This document shows positions 19,192-27,478 of a stretch of 27,478 nucleotides of DNA, piece after piece (the stretch's first letter is position 1; each line of letters starts with the position of its first letter). The DNA is from Pigoraptor chileana (taxonomy: Eukaryota; Opisthokonta; Filasterea), in the NCBI GenBank assembly GCA_943704495.1, contig CALSCR010003701.1, positions 1 through 27,478 on the forward strand, in the 5' to 3' direction. Position numbers and translations under genes: made by a program. Below the pieces are notes generated by a model. It saw only the letters and a list, made by a program, of their open reading frames with translations, searched no databases and was not told the origin of the DNA.

Positions 19192-19434
19192 CTACGTCAC
19201 ACATACACATGCAGAAACCACTCCAGCCGAACAAAACACTGACAGACAAAAACACAGACATACACCCTCACTGCTCAAACTCGCACAATTTGAAAGTCCA
19301 TCTTGGTTTTTAGTTTTTTCAAGTTTAACAATCTTTAAGGCGAATAGATATTGGTGGCGTGCAGTGGACTTAGACTCCCAAATACCGCTCGTGCCACAAA
19401 TCCCTGACGCTGTTTTGGGGAGTGAGCCCTGAAA

Positions 19435-23438
<4,004 letters not shown>

Positions 23439-24125
23439 GCAGTGTCCGTGTCATCGCCCTTCTCCCGCATTCGCAGTCGCATTGTGTGCTTTGTGCGTAT
23501 ACATGTGTGTGTGTGTGTGTATATGTATGTGTCTTGCTGCCAACGGATGCGTCACTGCAGGTCCTTGGTTCGCGTGAGCGTGTTCTTTTTGCCGTCTTCC
23601 TCCCCTCGAGTGCTGTACAACCCCTATTTTTCACTGTCTGGATTTGCCTCTTTGATACGTTGAAAGAAGCATACCGTGTGAGTTAGCGGCACCCAAACGA
23701 CTCATCATGAGGCAGTACATGCACTACGAGCGACAACTGAGAAAGAGAGAGCGAGAAAGAGATGTAGGAGAATCGAGTCAGGCCATATGCTCAAGGCCTT
23801 TACAACCAAGAAAGAGATATGAAGGATTCAAGCAAGTGACTTAGGGGCTGTGCCAATGCACTCCACAACTAAGCAAGAGAGAGATAGAAAAGGGGTCGGG
23901 AGGCAAAGTATATTCGGTAGCAAATGCATTCAAGGGCAGTGTATGTTACATCCAGTAGCGGTGATGGCCAAGTCCCGCAGTGGCAATAAATTTGTATCTG
24001 GCTAGTGTTTTATGATTTCGTCCGACACAAAGCAATCTAATCTGTGCGTTGTGCCCCCTCTAGAACTCAAGTTGTGCCTATGCAAACGAAAATGAAAGGA
24101 ATGAAGCACCCGAGTGCAAGCGTGC
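23439..24125. other. Convergent spacer between RBBP4 and fucose mutarotase
   Basis: No gene is seen. It holds the RBBP4 3' flank with a TG run (about 23506-23522), then GA-rich imperfect repeats (listed separately). Both gene ends point into it. Confidence 0.75.
23733..23893. repeat. Imperfect 63-69-bp repeats with GA-rich cores
   Basis: Three blocks begin ACAAC(C/T)-AAG/GAG at 23733, 23802 and 23865. Each is followed by an AAGAGAGA- or AAGAAAGAGA-type purine tract. The spacing is 69 and 63 bases. The repeats are degenerate, so they look old. Confidence 0.6.
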
Positions 24126-25498
24126 TTAGATGACACCCTTCTTGAGAATAATGTTGCCGTAATGTGTGATCTCCCTGCATTGAAAGACAAGACATGCGTA
24201 TGCATTGACCGTTAATGTGAGCAACTCGGAATCGGAAAAAAAGAAAGCAATTGTATATACAGTAAGATTGGGTTACGCTCTCACTGAAAATTATTTAAAA
24301 GAGCTGCGAGTGATTGGTCATATGTGCGCAGCATCAGATCAAAAATAGTCACCGCAAAGTGAAGATAAATAGGAACACAACACACCCGGTTGCAACCACT
24401 GCGAATGCCTTTTTGGCGCGCTCGTAAAACTCAAACCGCTCAACATCCTCGAATAGCACCTACAGATGCAGATCCATGTGTGTATGTGTGTGTGCATGTG
24501 CGTTTGTGTGAGCTTCAGCGTCGATCATATGAATTACACCAATAACGCTTGATGCGGCTGGCATGACTAGTACAATCAACTTCATAATAGAGGCAGGCAC
24601 AATGTAAAGGAAGAGAAGGATCCAAGTCGGTGTCTTAGGCACAATATCCACGGACCTCACCAAGACAAATGCAGACAGAGGCAGAGACGAGACAGAGAGG
24701 CGTGGATCAACTAACACAGACCTCCTTTCCTTCGGCCTCGCGGGCGATCTTCCTGTATGTATCCCACACGGGCACCTTCAGTCCCTTGGCAGCGTCACTT
24801 GGAACCAGCTGCATCAGCGCCACCTGCACATTAAAGTAAATGCGAAAAGCATGTGGAAATCAGGTCAGCGTCGTAGGCGCTGTGCCCATGGTCTCCACAA
24901 TGCAGATCAGAAGGGCCAATACGTGCAGACCGGATTGCAGACAGCGAAGTTACTGAGCAAGACACATACCGGCTTCTCAACGTACTGATCGAGTGGGAAA
25001 AGTTTCAGCACCGCCTCAATCAGAGCGGGGATGTTGTGTCCTATAGAGTATATAGAAATCACACGGTACATCAGCGAATTTCAGTCGGGTTGGTATATGA
25101 ACATATGTTGTACATCCAAAGTCATAAAACAACCACAGACGAAGAAACATCAGAGTTGCTTACCATCGGCGCGCACAAGAATGTTCTTGGCACATGTTTC
25201 GGCAGGGAAATTCGCATCCCCAAACACTGTGATTTCAAATGCATTAGGTGCCGGAATGTATAGTACGGTCAGCATCCAACCACATACATATATGGCCACA
25301 CAAGTGCGCATCAACAGCTGTCCCCCATCAACAACTTGCAATGATAATAAGCAAACGGACATGCGTTCAATTCCAGAACTGCAAAGTGAGGATTCACTTT
25401 AACTCATGCGCACCGATTTCGTCGCCGTGTCCCATTCGCGCAATCGCATTGAGTAAATCGGGCGACAGAATTGCCGGGATGCCCTTGAGTTGAACCAT
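24126..25498 (-). CDS. FUOM: L-fucose mutarotase (RbsD/FucU family)
   Basis: FucU-type mutarotases interconvert the alpha and beta anomers of L-fucose and feed the fucose salvage route to GDP-fucose. Six exons on the minus strand (25498-25414, 25226-25164, 25040-24970, 24823-24722, 24459-24386, 24174-24126) code for 147 residues, against 154 in human FUOM. Visible family blocks are MVQLKGIPAILSPDLLNAIA, RMGHGDEI with the conserved His24 and Asp26, NFPAET, RADG, LIEAVLKLFPLDQYVEKP, LVPSD, ERFEFYERAKKAFAVVATGE and the C-terminal HYGNIILKKGVI with Tyr137. All introns are GT-AG with consistent phases. Without the last splice, exon 5 would read on into a hydrophobic tail to a TGA at 24349. The small sixth exon restores the conserved YGN block, so the spliced form is the right model. 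Confidence 0.95.
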
Positions 25499-26172
25499 TT
25501 TCGAATCCGAAAAAAAAAGCCTTATGTGATGAGGGCCACTCACGTTTCAAAAAACGGTCAAACAAATAGGATTGCGTAGTGCATCTGTACTTGTTATCGT
25601 GCCTCAGAGATCATTCGATCCACTGAACGACCGTAATGGCTTTTCCAGAACTTCTTTACGGTTACTGAAAACAAGCACTGTGTAACCAACTATTTAGTAG
25701 CTTCAACATGTCATCCTTCATAATAGCTGAACATATGTATTACTTTTAGAATAGAGATATTGAGTAGAATTGCGCCTAATGTATGAAATTGTCGACGTAA
25801 CGTGCTATGAATACGGGCGGTAAGTCGAGTTCTTCGGGTCACTCCTGACCACTTTCACAGCTGCTCTGAAGTGTCATGACTTCTCACAGTGTCGGTTGTT
25901 GTCACTTTTAATCGAGCGGCGATGATGGCGTCGTGCATCAAGCACGCAATTGTTCATCAACACTCAAAAAAGGAGGAGTGAAGACCAGCATTAAAGCGTT
26001 TCATCCGTGTTCAGTATAGGTGGATGTCGATGGGAATCGGTACTGGCATATATCACAATACGCTCCTGGATGCGAGGGCGCGATTACTGACAGTGCCACT
26101 GGGCACAGAAGCAGCCTCTGCAGTTGAGATGCCGCCGACCACCGCACCATAAAAAGCGCGCCAATCAGAGCA
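25499..26172. other. Divergent spacer between fucose mutarotase and the PPR-like gene
   Basis: The spacer is 674 bases long and A/T-richer than its neighbours. Both genes start from it, so it should carry two promoters. Next to the right-hand start are CATAAAAAG (26148-26156) and CCAATCAG (26161-26168), but both lie too close to the ATG at 26173 for a standard TATA or CCAAT box. I see no gene or strong repeat. Confidence 0.6.
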
Positions 26173-27105
26173 ATGGCCGCGCGAGGCCTCTGCGTGTCGC
26201 TCACTAAGCGTGCGGTGCAATCTGCATCTGCTCGTGTAGTCGATCATCTGGCGCACAACACACGTGCTGTCGTGGTGCATCCGTTTGATGCGCTCATCGC
26301 AGCAACGCCCGGTCAAGCACAACGCACGTCAGATTCACCGAGTGCCGCATCTTGTAAAAGCGTCCATTTTCGATGCGACGCGAGTGATCTGAGTGTGCCA
26401 TGCATGCTCGCAGGACCCTCGACTCGCATCGATGGGGATGTCGCCAGTGGTATGTGGTCCGCGTGGCCGATTGGATCGAGGCGCAGTTATGCAACAAAGG
26501 CGAGGGATCCTGTAATTATGGATCGCGCGGTCGCTATTGTCGAGACGAGTGAGGCGCCTTCGAACGAAAGTGTTGCAGATTTGCTTGATCAGTGTCTCCG
26601 TGCGTCGGACTTGCAATCAGCCATGTACTTGTGGAAGGGGTGGGTGTGTTTACACTACCGCTTATAATCCCACGAGAAAGCATTTGAGCCAATTCTCCTT
26701 TCATATTCTCTAAACATAAAAGTGTATAGTTTTACTCACCTATTCTGATTTTATTGTGTGGCGTTGTGGGACGTATGATTCCAGGCTGAAATGCAAGGGC
26801 TTTGTGCCCACTGCGGAGCACCACGCCACACTGTCCCGCATCCACCGCTCGGTCGACGACACACGCCACATGACAAGAGAGAAGGTGGGATGGTGTGCGT
26901 CCACGAACACTCGCGGCTCTTTATAGCTCAAATACGTGCAACTGCTGTAGAAATTTGTGATTATCAGGATCGTCCTTGCCTTCTAAAGATAGTTTCAAGA
27001 TGCTTTTACCGTCGTTTTTCACACATAATCTGTGACAATGATCGCAATGAACTTGAACCTAATCAGCTCAACGAAGCGCAAAAGGACTTTGATGAATCTC
27101 TGCGG
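26173..27105 (+). CDS. Probable mitochondrial PPR-like protein, 5' part
   Basis: The gene runs off the window. Three exons fit: 26173-26639, 26785-26884 and 27067-27105, with phases 2, 0 and 0. The first about 115 residues begin MAARGLCVSLTKRAV, are rich in Arg, Ser and Ala and low in acidic residues, and contain RRSYATKA, a typical mitochondrial presequence character. Across the first junction the product reads VADLLDQCLRASDLQSAMYL then WKGLKCKGFVPTAEHHATLS. This helix pair with the A-x-x-L-W...G-F-x-P-T pattern resembles a pentatricopeptide repeat. Exon 3 (LNEAQKDFDESLR) is short, and its use is less sure. PPR proteins mostly act on organelle RNA; one weak repeat is not enough to assign a function. 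Confidence 0.6.
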
Positions 27106-27478
27106 GTGAGAGCGACTTGTGTTTTCGCGTTCATATGTGTGTGTGTGTGCCTGCAGCGTATGATTGTGTGCGTGTGTGTATGTCAATGCGGGGGCGGGAT
27201 ATGCTTCCTTGTTCCTATGCTGAAGCATGTGCATCTGCTTCTAGTGTGCATGTCTGCATGTAATCCCGTCCCGCTGTCCATGGGCTCGACACAGCACATA
27301 CACATTTCCCGTTGATTGTGGATGCCCCAATACTGACAGTCAATGCTGCCACTCTCACACACGGACGCATCTTTATGCCTTGTGACACACACACACACAC
27401 ACGCACATACACACACACACACACGCACACACACTGACCTCTTGTGGCTGTCGTGATCTCAACTCCACCGTATTGTCG
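27106..27478 (+). other. Probable intron with TG and CA repeats, to the window end
   Basis: A GTGAGA donor at 27106 opens this stretch. It holds TG-rich runs (about 27135-27185) and CA runs (about 27388-27433). No further exon can be supported before the window ends. Confidence 0.6.

Larger units (their letters stand above)
18636..19434. promoter_or_regulatory. Derlin/RBBP4 divergent promoter region
   Basis: About 800 bases lie between the two divergent start codons. From the Derlin side it holds a TATATAAA box (minus strand, 18913-18906), a CCAAT box (18968-18972), two CACGTG sites (19001, 19017), an E2F-like TTTCCCGCC next to TTTGAA (19043-19058), a palindromic TTGGCGCCAA (19072-19081) and a CA microsatellite. 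The role of these boxes is inferred from animal promoters. Confidence 0.6.

Overview
The window is nuclear DNA of a eukaryote with many spliceosomal introns. It carries a receptor tyrosine kinase, an animal-type RBBP4 with a MuvB-style promoter, a Derlin-1 with a p97-binding tail, an L-fucose mutarotase and an animal-type haem peroxidase. Dinucleotide repeats of the CA/GT type are frequent. This gene set fits a unicellular relative of animals (choanoflagellate, filasterean or ichthyosporean grade) best, but the species cannot be named from the sequence alone. I rebuilt the gene models by hand from splice sites, reading phase and family similarity; all multi-exon models close in frame.

Layout. 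(1) 215-1109, +: the 3' end of a methylglutaconyl-CoA hydratase (AUH) gene with an apparent GC-AG intron. (2) 1110-2075: repeat-rich convergent spacer. (3) 7271-2076, -: a 1731-residue receptor tyrosine kinase in one uninterrupted exon, with an FG-GAP/VCBS propeller-type and beta-helix ectodomain. (4) 7272-9623: a GC-rich divergent spacer with palindromes, direct repeats and a hairpin. (5) 9624-16508, +: a nine-exon gene for a fusion of about 1579 residues: haem peroxidase, DOMON, cytochrome b561, cytochrome b5, FAD/NAD(P)H reductase. (6) 18635-16883, -: Derlin-1. (7) 18636-19434: Derlin/RBBP4 divergent promoter. (8) 19435-23438, +: RBBP4/7-type histone chaperone, 11 exons, 423 residues. (9) 25498-24126, -: L-fucose mutarotase, 6 exons, 147 residues. 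(10) 26173 to the window end, +: the 5' part of a probably mitochondrial, PPR-like protein.

The most striking item is the peroxidase fusion. It has the logic of a dual oxidase (cytosolic NAD(P)H to FAD to membrane haems to an outside peroxidase domain), but the membrane relay is cytochrome b561 plus b5 rather than a gp91phox-type NADPH oxidase. Its start lies 2.35 kb head-to-head from the receptor kinase. A link between the two in signalling is only a hypothesis. The other genes are housekeeping: leucine catabolism, ER-associated degradation, chromatin assembly, fucose metabolism and a mitochondrial protein. No rRNA, tRNA, CRISPR array or recognisable transposon or virus-like element was seen.
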